64,000 nt of DNA from Ulva prolifera. Its lineage: Eukaryota; Chlorophyta; Ulvophyceae; Ulvales; Ulvaceae. Below are positions 49,690 through 62,109 of the stretch, one piece after another. Each line of letters begins with the position of its first letter. Positions within the stretch are counted from its first letter, which is position 1. The notes beneath the pieces were generated by a model. The model was not told where the DNA came from, did not search any database, and worked only from the letters and a program-made list of their open reading frames with translations. The stretch is taken from NCBI GenBank assembly GCA_023078555.1, contig CM041197.1, positions 6,841,810 through 6,905,809 on the forward strand, given 5' to 3'. Position numbers and translations under genes: made by a program.

Positions 49690-49985
49690 CAAGAGTGATC
49701 TCATATGTGCACCTGCCAAGTGGATTGAGCTGATTGTGTCATGGGATGATACATGCATTGATGAAACTGGGTTGGTGTGCATTCACCCAACACCCAGGCT
49801 GTCAGTCCAATGTGGCACTAGCTTGATAGGCCTGAGGCCCTCAGCGATGCATGATGAATGCCCGAGGTCTCTGTGATGTTCCTGGTGTGTGGGTGAATGG
49901 TGGGTGGTGGTTCTGCCACTCTGGAACGTGCTGGTGAGCTGTGCTGCTTGTGCAAGCACAAGGCCTCCATCGGCATGCAGCATGG
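49690..49985. repeat. Divergent right-edge monomer of satellite C
   Basis: This last, degraded unit has substitutions throughout, for example GTGTCATGGGATGATACATGC in place of the usual GTGTCAGGGGAGGATGCATGC, and CAGCGATGCATGATGAATGC. It stops at CCATCGGCATGCAGCATGG. The next bases are unique sequence. Confidence 0.75.
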
Positions 49986-50344
49986 CGTGTTCGCGAGGAC
50001 AACATTATATGCTTCATACAAATTCGCTTGCGTATATATTGATTACATGGGCTCCATAGCGTTTATAGCTGCATACCATTCGAAGCCCGCGGGATTCTGC
50101 ATTGTGAGGACCAATTCCGGCAGCTGGAACGCTGCTGTTCAGCACCCAGAGACAACGAAATTAACCAGTTGTTCTGCTACATCCGGTGCCACGCCTGTTG
50201 CGTGCAGCCGATTTCTCGCGTCTGCGTTGCTACATTGTTGGGTAATTGAATCACTGACGCTCTGGGTGACAAATGACTGATACAAGGAGAAAACTGGAAT
50301 TATCTAGACATCCTGTGTGTCGGAGATTCTGTCGTGGCATCGGA
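49986..50344. other. Unique tail between satellite C and right module
   Basis: This stretch of 359 bp of single-copy sequence is more AT-balanced than the satellites. A 127-codon frame (49897-50280) starts inside satellite C and runs into it; I recognise no domain in the product. No inverted repeat matching the module ends is seen at its borders. It may be the original 3' end of the internal element or captured host DNA. Confidence 0.5.
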
Positions 50345-50664
50345 CTGGGTGCCGCAAAAACATAGCAGTTGCCGCGATCGACATTCTGCAATGATCACCC
50401 GGACGTTCCGCATCCAGACCTGGGCAAGATATCGGCAAGGCCTATCCCGAAATATTTGTGCTCCCGCTTGAACAATGCTCGAGTGTACTGCTTGATTTTG
50501 CTCAGCTGCGGTAACGCATTCCGTGGCGTGCGGGGAAACTCACGGTTTGAACGTGACGCCTGAAAAGCTACTTTATGCAGTAAGATCCACCTGCAGCCGC
50601 AAGGCAGCCTTGACTGCGGCATCACAACTGATGAATTTCGACAACGTGATCGTGTCAGCCGCAC

Positions 50665-51276
50665 TTGAGCTGCTGTCGTGACAACGTGTTGCTCAACACA
50701 TGTGGCATGCATGGGCCACCTGCCATATGCTCAGGGAAATCAGTATGGTCACCATTACAGTGTGGCAGTCAACATTCCACTTCCCGAGGCACCAGGAATA
50801 TGTGTTGGCACTTGGCTGACAGAGTTGGAGGCAGCGCAGGGCTGGCATGCCTCACCCATGGCCTTGAACAAGGGCTACCTTTGAGTGGCTGTATCTCTCT
50901 GCTGGAGCCTGCAGTGACGAAAACGCAGTTTTTTGGGCCTAGACAACGCCTGGTACCTTTTCCTTTGCGCCAGCTAACTGGGAGGACTGTTGCGGATCCA
51001 GGGAACCAAAAATTACCGCAATCCGAGAAATATGCACTGAGATATGGATTGTTGAGTGCACTTGGTCTTGGGCCCCACTTGGAGCTGCACCGAGAGCCCG
51101 ACTACACGAGCACGCAGATCTGCGGCTGCGTCGCGACGAGGCGCGCTACTGCGCAGATGATTAGACCTTTATCTATAGATGCTCTGCGATCAGTTTTGTC
51201 TCCTGAATTCTTGGATGTGTTACGTGCTGCATGTCCTTCCGTGACCCATGCATGTGGGGACCTTCAGTCCGGTTGA
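50665..51276 (+). other. Unrecognised 203-codon open frame in right module
   Basis: This is the second copy of the frame at 40113-40724, with one Gln-to-Leu change and the same TTG start. No recognisable domain is present. It is listed only for completeness. Confidence 0.15.
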
Positions 51277-51444
51277 GATGCACCACGTCAGCTCGACACT
51301 GAGACTCGGACGTCCACCGCTACGCCGACAAATGTCCCAGCATGGATTCCTGGCACGGCTGTCGGTATCCTCGGGGCGCTGGTAGTATAGTCTACGCCGC
51401 CGCCGGCTGTAAGGGCGTATCTCTGACGAGGCCGCTGATTCACG

Positions 51445-51460
51445 TGCTATGTTTTTGCGG
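51445..51460 (-). repeat. Terminal inverted repeat core, outer right end
   Basis: This is the reverse complement of CCGCAAAAACATAGCA, 7 bp inside the outer right end of the composite. Together with 39800-39815 it forms the inverted-repeat pair of the whole 11.7-kb block. Confidence 0.9.
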
Positions 51461-54449
51461 GAGCCTGTTCGTGTTTGAGGACGTCCTGGTGTCCAGGAGT
51501 GCTTTGTGCACCATCGCACGTCACGTGCGTTGCCCATGCACGGCACGTGCGCACGCCCGCACGATTAGATATGCACATGCAGTTTTAACCGATCCATTGC
51601 AGACATGAAGAAGGTAATCATTTGGTGCATTCGTGTTTGAGGACGTCCTGGTGCCCAGGAGTGCATCCTGCACCATCGCACGTCACGTGCGTTGCCCATG
51701 CACGGCACGTGCGCACGCCCGCACGACCAGATATGCACTTGCAGGTTTGGCAATTCCTTTGAAGACATAAAGAAGGTAATCATTTGGTGCATTCGTGTTT
51801 GAGGACGTACTGGTGTCCAGGAGTGCTTTGTGCACCATTGCACGCCACGTGCGTTGTCCATGCACGCCATGTGCGTTGCCAATGCACGGCACGTGCGCAC
51901 GCCCGCACGACCAGATATGCACATGCAGTTTTAACCGGTCCATTGCAGACATGAAGAAGGTAATCATTTGGTGCATTCGTGTTTGAGGACGTCCTGGTGC
52001 CCAGGAGTGCATCATGCACCATCGCACGTCACGTGCGTTGCCCATGCACGGCACGTGCGCACGCCCGCACGACCAGATATGCACTTGCAGGTTTGGCAAT
52101 TCCTTTGAAGACATAAAGAAGGTAATTATTTGGTGCATTCGTGTTTGAGGACGTCCTGGTGTCCAGGAGTGCTTTGTGCACCATCGCACGTCACGTGCGT
52201 TGCCCATGCACGGCACGTGCGCACGCCCGCACGACCAGATATGCACTTGCAGGTTTGGCAACTCCTTTGAAGACATAAAGAAGGTAATCATTTGGTGCAT
52301 TCGTGTTTGAGGACGTCCTGGTGTCCAGGAGTGCTTTGTGCACCATCGCACGTCACGTGCGCTGCCCATGCACGGCACGTGCGCACGCCCGCACGACCAG
52401 ATATGCACTTACAGGTTTGGCAACTCCTTTGAAGACATAAAGAAGGTAATCATTTGGTGCATTCGTGTTTGAGGACGTACTGGTGTCCAGGAGTGCTTTG
52501 TGCACCATCGCCCGCCACGTGCGTTGTCCCTGCACGCCATGTGCGTTGCCAATGCACGGCACGTGCGCACGCCCGCACGACCAGATATGCACATGCAGTT
52601 TTAACCGATCCATTGCAGACATGAAGAAGGTAATCATTTGGTGCATTCGTGTTTGAGGACGTCCTGGTGTCCAGGAGTGCTTTGTGCACCATCGCACGTC
52701 ACGTGCGTTGCCCATGCACGGCACGTGCGCACGCCCGCACGACCAGATATGCACATGAAGTTTTAACCGGTCCATTGCAGACATGAAGAAGGTAATCATT
52801 TGGTGCATTCGTGTTTGAGGACGTACTGGTGTCCAGGAGTGCTTTGTGCACCATTGCACGCCACGTGCGTTGTCCATGCACGCCATGTGCGTTGCCAATG
52901 CACGGCACGTGCGCACGCCCGCACGACCAGATATGCACATGCAGTTTTAACCGATCCATTGCAGACATGAAGAAGGTAATCATTTGGTGCATTCGTGTTT
53001 GAGGACGTCCTGGTGCCCAGGAGTGCATCCTGCACCATCGCACGTCACGTGCGTTGCCCATGCACGGCACGTGCGCATGCCCGCACGACCAGATACGCAC
53101 TTGCAGGTTTGGCAATTCCTTTGAAGACATAAAGAAGGTAATCATTTGGTGCATTCGTGTTTGAGGACGTACTGGTGTCCAGGAGTGCTTTGTGCACCAT
53201 CGCACGCCACGTGCGTTGTCCCTGCACGCCATGTGCGTTGCCAATGCACGGCACGTGCGCACGCCCGCACGACCAGATATGCACATGCAGTTTTAACCGA
53301 TCCATTGCAGACATGAAGAAGGTAATCATTTGGTGCATTCGTGTTTGAGGACGTCCTGGTGTCCAGGAGTGCTTTGTGCACCATCGCACGTCACGTGCGT
53401 TGCCCATGCACGGCACGTGCGCACGCCCGCACGACCAGATATGCACTTGCAGGTTTGGCAATTCCTTTGAAGACATAAAGAAGGTAATTATTTGGTGCAT
53501 TCGTGTTTGAGGACGTCCTGGTGTCCAGGAGTGCTTTGTGCACCATCGCACGTCACGTGCGTTGCCCATGCACGGCACGTGCGCACGCCCGCACGACCAG
53601 ATATGCACTTGCAGGTTTGGCAATTCCTTTGAAGACATAAAGAAGGTAATCATTTGGTGCATTCGTGTTTGAGGACAACCTGGTGTCCAGGAGTGCTTTG
53701 TGCACCATCGCACGCCACGTGCGTTGTCCATGCACGCCATGTGCGTTGCCCATGCACGGCACGTGCGCACGCCCGCACGACCAGATATGCACATGAAGTT
53801 TTAACCGGTCCATTGCAGACATGAAGAAGGTAATTATTTGGTGCATTCGTGTTTGAGGACGTCCTGGTGTCCAGGAGTGCTTTGTGCACCATCGCACGTC
53901 ACGTGCGTTGCCCATGCACGGCACGTGCGCATGCCCGCACGACCAGATATGCACTTGCAGGTTTGGCAACTCCTTTGAAGACATAAAGAAGGTAATCATT
54001 TGGTGCATTCGTGTTTGAGGACGTCCTGGTGTCCAGGAGTGCTTTGTGCACCATCGCACGTCACGTGCGTTGCCCATGCACGGCACGTGCGCACGCCCGC
54101 ACGACCAGATATGCACTTGCAGGTTTGGCAACTCCTTTGAAGACATAAAGAAGGTAATCATTTGGTGCATTCGTGTTTGAGGACGTCCTGGTGTCCAGGA
54201 GTGCTTTGTGCACCATTGCACGCCACGTGCGTTGTCCATGCACGCCATGTGCGTTGCCCATGCACTGCACGTGCGCACGCCCGCACGACCAGATATGCAC
54301 TTGCAGTTTTAACCGGTCCATTGCAGACATGAAGAAGGTAATCATTTGGTGCATTCGTGTTTGAGGACGTCCTGGTGTCCAGGAGTGCTTTGTGCACCAT
54401 CGCACGTCACGTGCGTTGCCCATGCACGGCACGTGCGCACGCCCGCACG

Positions 54450-57400
54450 ACCAGATATGCACTTGCAGGTTTGGCAACTCCTTTGAAGACATAAAGAAGG
54501 TAATTATTTGGTGCATTCGTGTTCGAGGACGTCCTGGTGTCCAGGAGTGATTTGTGCACCATCGCACGTCACGTGCGTTGCCCATGCACGGCACGTGCGC
54601 ACGCCCGCACGACCAGATATGCACTTGCAGGTTTGGCAATTCCTTTGCAGAAATAAATAAGGTCATCATTTGGTGCATTCGTGTTTGAGGACAACCTGGT
54701 GTCCAGGAGTGCTTTGTGCACCATCGCACGCCACGTGCGTTGTCCATGCACGCCATGTGCGTTGCCCGTGCACGGCACGTGCGCACGCCCGCACGACCAG
54801 ATATGCACATGAAGTTTTAACCGGTCCATTGCAGACATGAAGAAGGTAATCATTTGGTGCATTCGTGTTTGAGGACGACCTGGTGCCCAGGAGTGCATCC
54901 TGCACCATCGCACGTCACGTGCGTTGCCCATGCACGGCACGTCCGCACGCCTGCACGACCAGATATGCACTTGCAGGTTTGGCAATTCCTTTGAAGACAT
55001 AAAGAAGGTAATCATTTGGCGCATTCGTGTTTGAGGACGTACTGGTGTCCAGGAGTGCTTTGTGCACCATCGCACGCCAGGTGCGTTGTCCATGCACGCC
55101 ATGTGCGTTGCCAATGCACGGCACGTGCGCACGCCCGCACGACCAGATATGCACTTGCAGGTTTGGCAATTCCTTTGAAGACATAAAGAAGGTAATTATT
55201 TGGTGCATTCGTGTTCGAGGACGTCCTGGTGTCCAGGAGTGCTTTGTGCACCATCGCACGTCACGTGCGTTGCCCATGCACGGCACGTGCGCACGCCCGC
55301 ACGACCAGATATGCACTTGCAGGTTTGCCAATTCCTTTGAAGACATAAATAAGGTAATCATTTGGTGCATTCCTGTTTGAGGACAACCTGGTGTCCAGGA
55401 GTGCTTTGTGCACCATCGCGCGCCACGTGCGTTGTCCATGCACGCCATGTGCGTTGCCCATGCACGGCACGTGCGCACGCCCGCACGACCAGATATGCAC
55501 ATGAAGTTTTAACCGGTCCATTGCAGACATGAAGAAGGTAATCATTTGGTGCATTCGTGTTTGAGGACGTCCTGGTGCCCAGGAGTGCATCCTGCACCAT
55601 CGCACGTCACGTGCGTTGCCCGTGCACGGCACGTGCGCACGCCCGCACGACCAGATATGCACTTGCAGGTTTGGCAATTCCTTTGAAGACATAAAGAAGG
55701 TAATTATTTGGTGCATTCGTGTTTGAGGACGTCCTGGTGTCCAGGAGTGCTTTGTGCACCATCGCACGCCACGTGCGTTGTCCATGCACGCCATGTGCGT
55801 TGCCCATGCACGGCACGTGCGCACGCCCGCACGACCAGATATGCACATGAAGTTTTAACCGGTCCATTGCAGATATGAAGAAGGTAAACATTTGGTGCAT
55901 TCGTGTTTAAGGACGTCCTGGTGCCCAGGAGTGCATCCTGCACCATCGCACGTCACGTGCGTTGCCCATGCACGGCACGTGCGCACGCCCGCACGACCAG
56001 ATATGCACATGCAGGTTTGGCAAATCCTTTGAAGACATAAAGAAGCTAATCATTTGGTGCATTCGTGTTTGAGGACGTCCTGGTGTCCAGGAGTGCTTTG
56101 TGCACCATCGCACGTCACGTGCGTTGCCCATGCACGGCACGTGCGCACGCCCGCACGACCAGATATGCACTTGCAGGTTTGGCAACTCCTTTGAAGACAT
56201 AAAGAAGGTAATTATTTGGTGCATTCGTGTTCGAGGACGTCCTGGTGTCCAGGAGTGATTTGTGCACCATCGCACGTCACGTGCGTTGCCCATGCACGGC
56301 ACGTGCGCACGCCCGCACGACCAGATATGCACTTGCAGGTTTGGCAATTCCTTTGCAGAAATAAATAAGGTAATCATTTGGTGCATTCGTGTTTGAGGAC
56401 AACCTGGTGTCCAGGAGTGCTTTGTGCACCATCGCACGCCACGTGCGTTGTCCATGCACGCCATGTGCGTTGCCCGTGCACGGCACGTGCGCACGCCCGC
56501 ACGACCAGATATGCACATGAAGTTTTAACCGGTCCATTGCAGACATGAAGAAGGTAATCATTTGGTGCATTCGTGTTTGAGGACGACCTGGTGCCCAGGA
56601 GTGCATCCTGCACCATCGCACGTCACGTGCGTTGCCCATGCACGGCACGTCCGCACGCCTGCACGACCAGATATGCACTTGCAGGTTTGGCAATTCCTTT
56701 GAAGACATAAAGAAGGTAATCATTTGGCGCATTCGTGTTTGAGGACGTACTGGTGTCCAGGAGTGCTTTGTGCACCATCGCACGCCAGGTGCGTTGTCCA
56801 TGCACGCCATGTGCGTTGCCAATGCACGGCACGTGCGCACGCCCGCACGACCAGATATGCACTTGCAGGTTTGGCAATTCCTTTGAAGACATAAAGAAGG
56901 TAATTATTTGGTGCATTCGTGTTCGAGGACGTCCTGGTGTCCAGGAGTGCTTTGTGCACCATCGCACGTCACGTGCGTTGCCCATGCACGGCACGTGCGC
57001 ACGCCCGCACGACCAGATATGCACTTGCAGGTTTGCCAATTCCTTTGAAGACATAAATAAGGTAATCATTTGGTGCATTCGTGTTTGAGGACAACCTGGT
57101 GTCCAGGAGTGCTTTGTGCACCATCGCGCGCCACGTGCGTTGTCCATGCACGCCATGTGCGTTGCCCATGCACGGCACGTGCGCACGCCCGCACGACCAG
57201 ATATGCACATGAAGTTTTAACCGGTCCATTGCAGACATGAAGAAGGTAATCATTTGGTGCATTCGTGTTTGAGGACGTCCTGGTGCCCAGGAGTGCATCC
57301 TGCACCATCGCACGTCACGTGCGTTGCCCGTGCACGGCACGTGCGCACGCCCGCACGACCAGATATGCACTTGCAGGTTTGGCAATTCCTTTGAAGACAT

Positions 57401-57860
57401 AAAGAAGGTAATTATTTGGTGCATTCGTGTTTGAGGACGTCCTGGTGTCCAGGAGTGCTTTGTGCACCATCGCACGCCACGTGCGTTGTCCATGCACGCC
57501 ATGTGCGTTGCCCATGCACGGCACGTGCGCACGCCCGCACGACCAGATATGCACATGAAGTTTTAACCGGTCCATTGCAGATATGAAGAAGGTAAACATT
57601 TGGTGCATTCGTGTTTAAGGACGTCCTGGTGCCCGGGAGTGCATCCTGCACCATCGCACGTCACGTGCGTTGCCCATGCACGGCACGTGCGCACGCCCGC
57701 ACGACCAGATATGCACATGCAGGTTTGGCAAATCCTTTGAAGACATAAAGAAGCTAATCATTTGGTGCATTCGTGTTTGAGGACGTCCTGGTGTCCAGGA
57801 GTGCTTTGTGCACCATCGCACGCCATGTGCGTTGTCCATGCACGCCATGTGCGTTGCCAA
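54450..57860. repeat. Tandem 1,708-bp higher-order repeat in satellite B
   Basis: Two adjacent copies are offset by 1,708 bp (6x162+4x184). Shared private marks include GTGTTCGAGG (54520 and 56228), GGAGTGATTTGTGC (54544 and 56252), GCAGAAATAAATAAGG and GGACGACCTGG. A third copy starts near 62110, offset 5,956 bp from the second. The outer limits given are approximate. Confidence 0.75.
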
Positions 57861-60800
57861 TGCACGGCACGTGCGCACGCCCGCACGACCAGATATGCAC
57901 ATGCAGTTTTAACCGATCCATTGCAGACATGAAGAAGGCTATCATTTGGTGCATTCGTGTTTGAGGACGTCCTGGTGTCCAGGAGTGCTTTGTGCACCAT
58001 CGCACGTCACGTGCGTTGCCCATGCACGGCACGTGCGCACGCCCGCACGACCAGATATGCACATGAAGTTTTAACCGGTCCATTGCAGACATGAAGAAGG
58101 TAATCATTTGGTGCATTCGTGTTTGAGGACGTACTGGTGTCCAGGAGTGCTTTGTGCACCATTGCACGCCACGTGCGTTGTCCATGCACGCCATGTGCGT
58201 TGCCAATGCACGGCACGTGCGCACGCCCGCACGACCAGATATGCACATGCAGTTTTAACCGATCCATTGCAGACATGAAGAAGGTAATCATTTGGTGCAT
58301 TCGTGTTTGAGGACGTCCTGGTGCCCAGGAGTGCATCCTGCACCATCGCACGTCACGTGCGTTGCCCATGCACGGCACGTGCGCACGCCCGCACGACCAG
58401 ATATGCACTTGCAGGTTTGGCAATTCCTTTGAAGACATAAAGAAGGTAATCATTTGGTGCATTCGTGTTTGAGGACGTACTGGTGTCCAGGAGTGCTTTG
58501 TGCACCATTGCACGCCACGTGCGTTGTCCATGCACGCCATGTGCGTTGCCAATGCACGGCACGTGCGCACGCCCGCACGACCAGATATGCACATGCAGTT
58601 TTAACCGGTCCATTGCAGACATGAAGAAGGTAATCATTTGGTGCATTCGTGTTTGAGGACGTCCTGGTGCCCAGGAGTGCAGCATGCACCATCGCACGTC
58701 ACGTGCGTTGCCCATGCACGGCACGTGCGCACGCCCGCACGACCAGATATGCACTTGCAGGTTTGGCAATTCCTTTGAAGACATAAAGAAGGTAATTATT
58801 TGGTGCATTCGTGTTTGAGGACGTCCTGGTGTCCAGGAGTGCTTTGTGCACCATCGCACGTCACGTGCGTTGCCCATGCACGGCACGTGCGCACGCCCGC
58901 ACGACCAGATATGCACTTGCAGGTTTGGCAACTCCTTTGAAGACATAAAGAAGGTAATCATTTGGTGCATTCGTGTTTGAGGACGTCCTGGTGTCCAGGA
59001 GTGCTTTGTGCACCATCGCACGTCACGTGCGTTGCCCATGCACGGCACGTGCGCACGCCCGCACGACCAGATATGCACTTGCAGGTTTGGCAATTCCTTT
59101 GAAGACATAAAGAAGGTAATTATTTGGTGCATTCGTGTTTGAGGACGTCCTGGTGTCCAGGAGTGCTTTGTGCACCATCGCACGTCACGTGCGTTGCCCA
59201 TGCACGGCACGTGCGCACGCCCGCACGACCAGATATGCACTTGCAGGTTTGGCAACTCCTTTGAAGACATAAAGAAGGTAATCATTTGGTGCATTCGTGT
59301 TTGAGGACATCCTGGTGTCCAGGAGTGCTTTGTGCACCATTGCACGCCACGTGCGTTGTCCATGCACGCCATGTGCGTTGCCAATGCACGGCACGTGCGC
59401 ACGCCCGCACGACCAGATATGCACATGCATTTTTAACCGATCCATTGCAGACATGAAGAAGGTAGTCATTTGGTGCATTCGTGTTTGAGGACGTCCTGGT
59501 GTCCAGGAGTGCATCCTGCACCATCGCACGTCACGTGCGTTGCCCATGCACGGCACGTGCGCATGCCCGCACGACCAGATACGCACTTGCAGGTTTGGCA
59601 ATTCCTTTGAAGACATAAAGAAGGTAATCATTTGGTGCATTCGTGTTTGAGGATGTACTGGTGTCCAGGAGTGCTTTGTGCACCATCGCACGCCACGTGC
59701 GTTGTCCCTGCACGCCATGTGCGTTGCCAATGCACGGCACGTGCGCACGCCCGCACGACCAGATATGCACATGCAGTTTTAACCGATCCATTGCAGACAT
59801 GAAGAAGGTAATCATTTGGTGCATTCGTGTTTGAGGACGTCCTGGTGTCCAGGAGTGCTTTGTGCACCATCGCACGTCACGTGCGTTGCCCATGCACGGC
59901 ACGTGCGCACGCCCGCACGACCAGATATGCACTTGCAGGTTTGGCAATTCCTTTGAAGACATAAAGAAGGTAATTATTTGGTGCATTCGTGTTTGAGGAC
60001 GTCCTGGTGTCCAGGAGTGCTTTGTGCACCATCGCACGTCACGTGCGTTGCCCATGCACGGCACGTGCGCACGCCCGCACGACCAGATATGCACTTGCAG
60101 GTTTGGCAATTCCTTTGAAGACATAAAGAAGGTAATCATTTGGTGCATTCTTGTTTGAGGACAACCTGGTGTCCAGGAGTGCTTTGTGCACCATCGCACG
60201 CCACGTGCGTTGTCCATGCACGCCATGTGCGTTGCCCATGCACGGCACGTGCGCACGCCCGCACGACCAGATATGCACATGAAGTTTTAACCGGTTTATT
60301 GCAGACATGAAGAAGGTAATTATTTGGTGCATTCGTGTTTGAGGACGTCCTGGTGTCCAGGAGTGCTTTGTGCACCATCGCACGTCACGTGCGTTGCCCA
60401 TGCACGGCACGTGCGCATGCCCGCACGACCAGATATGCACTTGCAGGTTTGGCAACTCCTTTGAAGACATAAAGAAGGTAATCATTTGGTGCATTCGTGT
60501 TTGAGGACGTCGTGGTGTCCAGGAGTGCTTTGTGCACCATCGCACGTCACGTGCGTTGCCCATGCACGGCACGTGCGCACGCCCGCACGACCAGATATGC
60601 ACTTGCAGGTTTGGCAACTCCTTTGAAGACATAAAGAAGGTAATCATTTGGTGCATTCGTGTTTGAGGACGTCCTGGTGTCCAGGAGTGCTTTGTGCACC
60701 ATCGCACGCCACGTGCGTTGTCCATGCACGCCATGTGCGTTGCCCGTGCACGGCACGTGCGCACGCCCGCACGACCAGATATGCACATGAAGTTTTAACC

Positions 60801-62109
60801 GGTCCATTGCAGACATGAAGAAGGTAATCATTTGGTGCATTCGTGTTTGAGGACGACCTGGTGCCCAGGAGTGCATCCTGCACCATCGCACGTCACGTGC
60901 GTTGCCCATGCACGGCACGTCCGCACGCCTGCACGACCAGATATGCACTTGCAGGTTTGGCAATTCCTTTGAAGACATAAAGAAGGTAATCATTTGGCGC
61001 ATTCGTGTTTGAGGACGTACTGGTGTCCAGGAGTGCTTTGTGCACCATCGCACGCCAGGTGCGTTGTCCATGCACGCCATGTGCGTTGCCAATGCACGGC
61101 ACGTGCGCACGCTCGCACGACCAGATATGCACATGCAGTTTTAACAGGTCCATTGCAGACATGAAGAAGGTAATCATTTGGTGCATTCGTGTTTGAGGAC
61201 GTCCTGGTGTCCAGGAGTGCTTTGTGCACCATCGCACGTCACGTGCGTTGCCCATGCACGGCACGTGCGCATGCCCGCACGACCAGATATGCACTTGCAG
61301 GTTTGGCAACTCCTTTGAAGACATAAAGAAGGTAATCATTTGGTGCATTCGTGTTTGAGGACGTCCTGGTGTCCAGGAGTGCTTTGTGCACCATCGCACG
61401 TCACGTGCGTTGCCCATGCACGGCACGTGCGCACGCCCGCACGACCAGATATGCACTTGCAGGTTTGGCAATTCCTTTGAAGACATAAAGAAGGTAATTA
61501 TTTGGTGCATTCGTGTTTGAGGACGTCCTGGTGTCCAGGAGTGCTTTGTGCACCATCGCACGTCACGTGCGTTGCCCATGCACGGCACGTGCGCATGCCC
61601 GCACGACCAGATATGCACTTGCAGGTTTGGCAACTCCTTTGAAGACATAAAGAAGGTAATCATTTGGTGCATTCGTGTTTGAGGACGTCCTGGTGTCCAG
61701 GAGTGCTTTGTGCACCATCGCACGTCACGTGCGTTGCCCATGCACGGCACGTGCGCACGCCCGCACGACCAGATATGCACTTGCAGGTTTGGCAACTCCT
61801 TTGAAGACATAAAGAAGGTAATCATTTGGTGCATTCGTGTTTGAGGACGTCCTGGTGTCCAGGAGTGCTTTGTGCACCATTGCACGCCACGTGCGTTGTC
61901 CATGCACGTCACGTGCGTTGCCCATGCACGGCACGTGCGCACGCCCGCACGACCAAATATGCACTTGCAGTTTTAACCGGTCCATTGCAGACATGAAGAA
62001 GGTAATCATTTGGTGCATTCGTGTTTGAGGACGTCCTGGTGTCCAGGAGTGCTTTGTGCACCATCGCACGTCACGTGCGTTGCCCATGCACGGCACGTGC
62101 GCACGCCCG

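Larger units (their letters stand above)
42520..49985. repeat. Satellite C tandem array, 350-bp unit, inside the composite element
   Basis: About 21 head-to-tail units of 350 bp recur, marked by ATAGGCCTGAGGCACTCAGTG, GGTCTCTGTGATGTT, a short (GT)n run, CATGGTGGATGGTGGTGCTG, CCATGGGCTTGGCCAGTG and CTAGTGGACTAATATG. Length varies by a few bases through the GT run. The outermost units on both sides are clearly more divergent than the internal ones. Minus-strand frames of 60-147 residues repeat with the unit and are shadows. The array lies wholly within the element, starting about 380 bp after the transposase gene and ending 359 bp before the right module. It is unrelated in sequence to satellites A and B. 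Confidence 0.95.
39793..51467. mobile_element. 11.7-kb composite transposon inserted in satellite B
   Basis: Two direct copies of a 1,123-bp module bound this block. Inside are a TATA box, an intact Tc1/mariner-type transposase, a spacer, about 21 copies of satellite C and a unique 0.36-kb tail. The flanks rejoin exactly within one satellite B unit with TT duplicated. Neither module alone shows a target duplication: the inner flanks are TGCG after copy 1 and CGGA before copy 2. The parsimonious reading is one insertion of the whole block. The outer ends are inverted repeats because each module is bounded by them, as in bacterial composite transposons built from direct IS copies. Alternatives are separate insertions plus recombination, or one element whose termini were duplicated. 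I do not recognise the family from its ends. Confidence 0.65.
50345..51467. mobile_element. 1,123-bp terminal module, right copy
   Basis: This is a direct repeat of 39793-40915 with identical length and 7 substitutions seen. Inverted-repeat cores are at 50352-50367 and 51445-51460. Its outer end abuts satellite B at 51468 and its inner end abuts the unique tail (CATCGGA|CTGGG). Both open frames described for the left copy remain open here. Base 51468 (T) matches the base following the left module (40916) but is assigned to the flank. Confidence 0.8.

Noticed and set aside
39793-51467. LTR retrotransposon with 1.1-kb LTRs
   Set aside because: The repeats lack TG...CA ends and have inverted-repeat ends instead. 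No reverse transcriptase, integrase, primer-binding site or polypurine tract is seen between them, and the internal gene is a DDE transposase.
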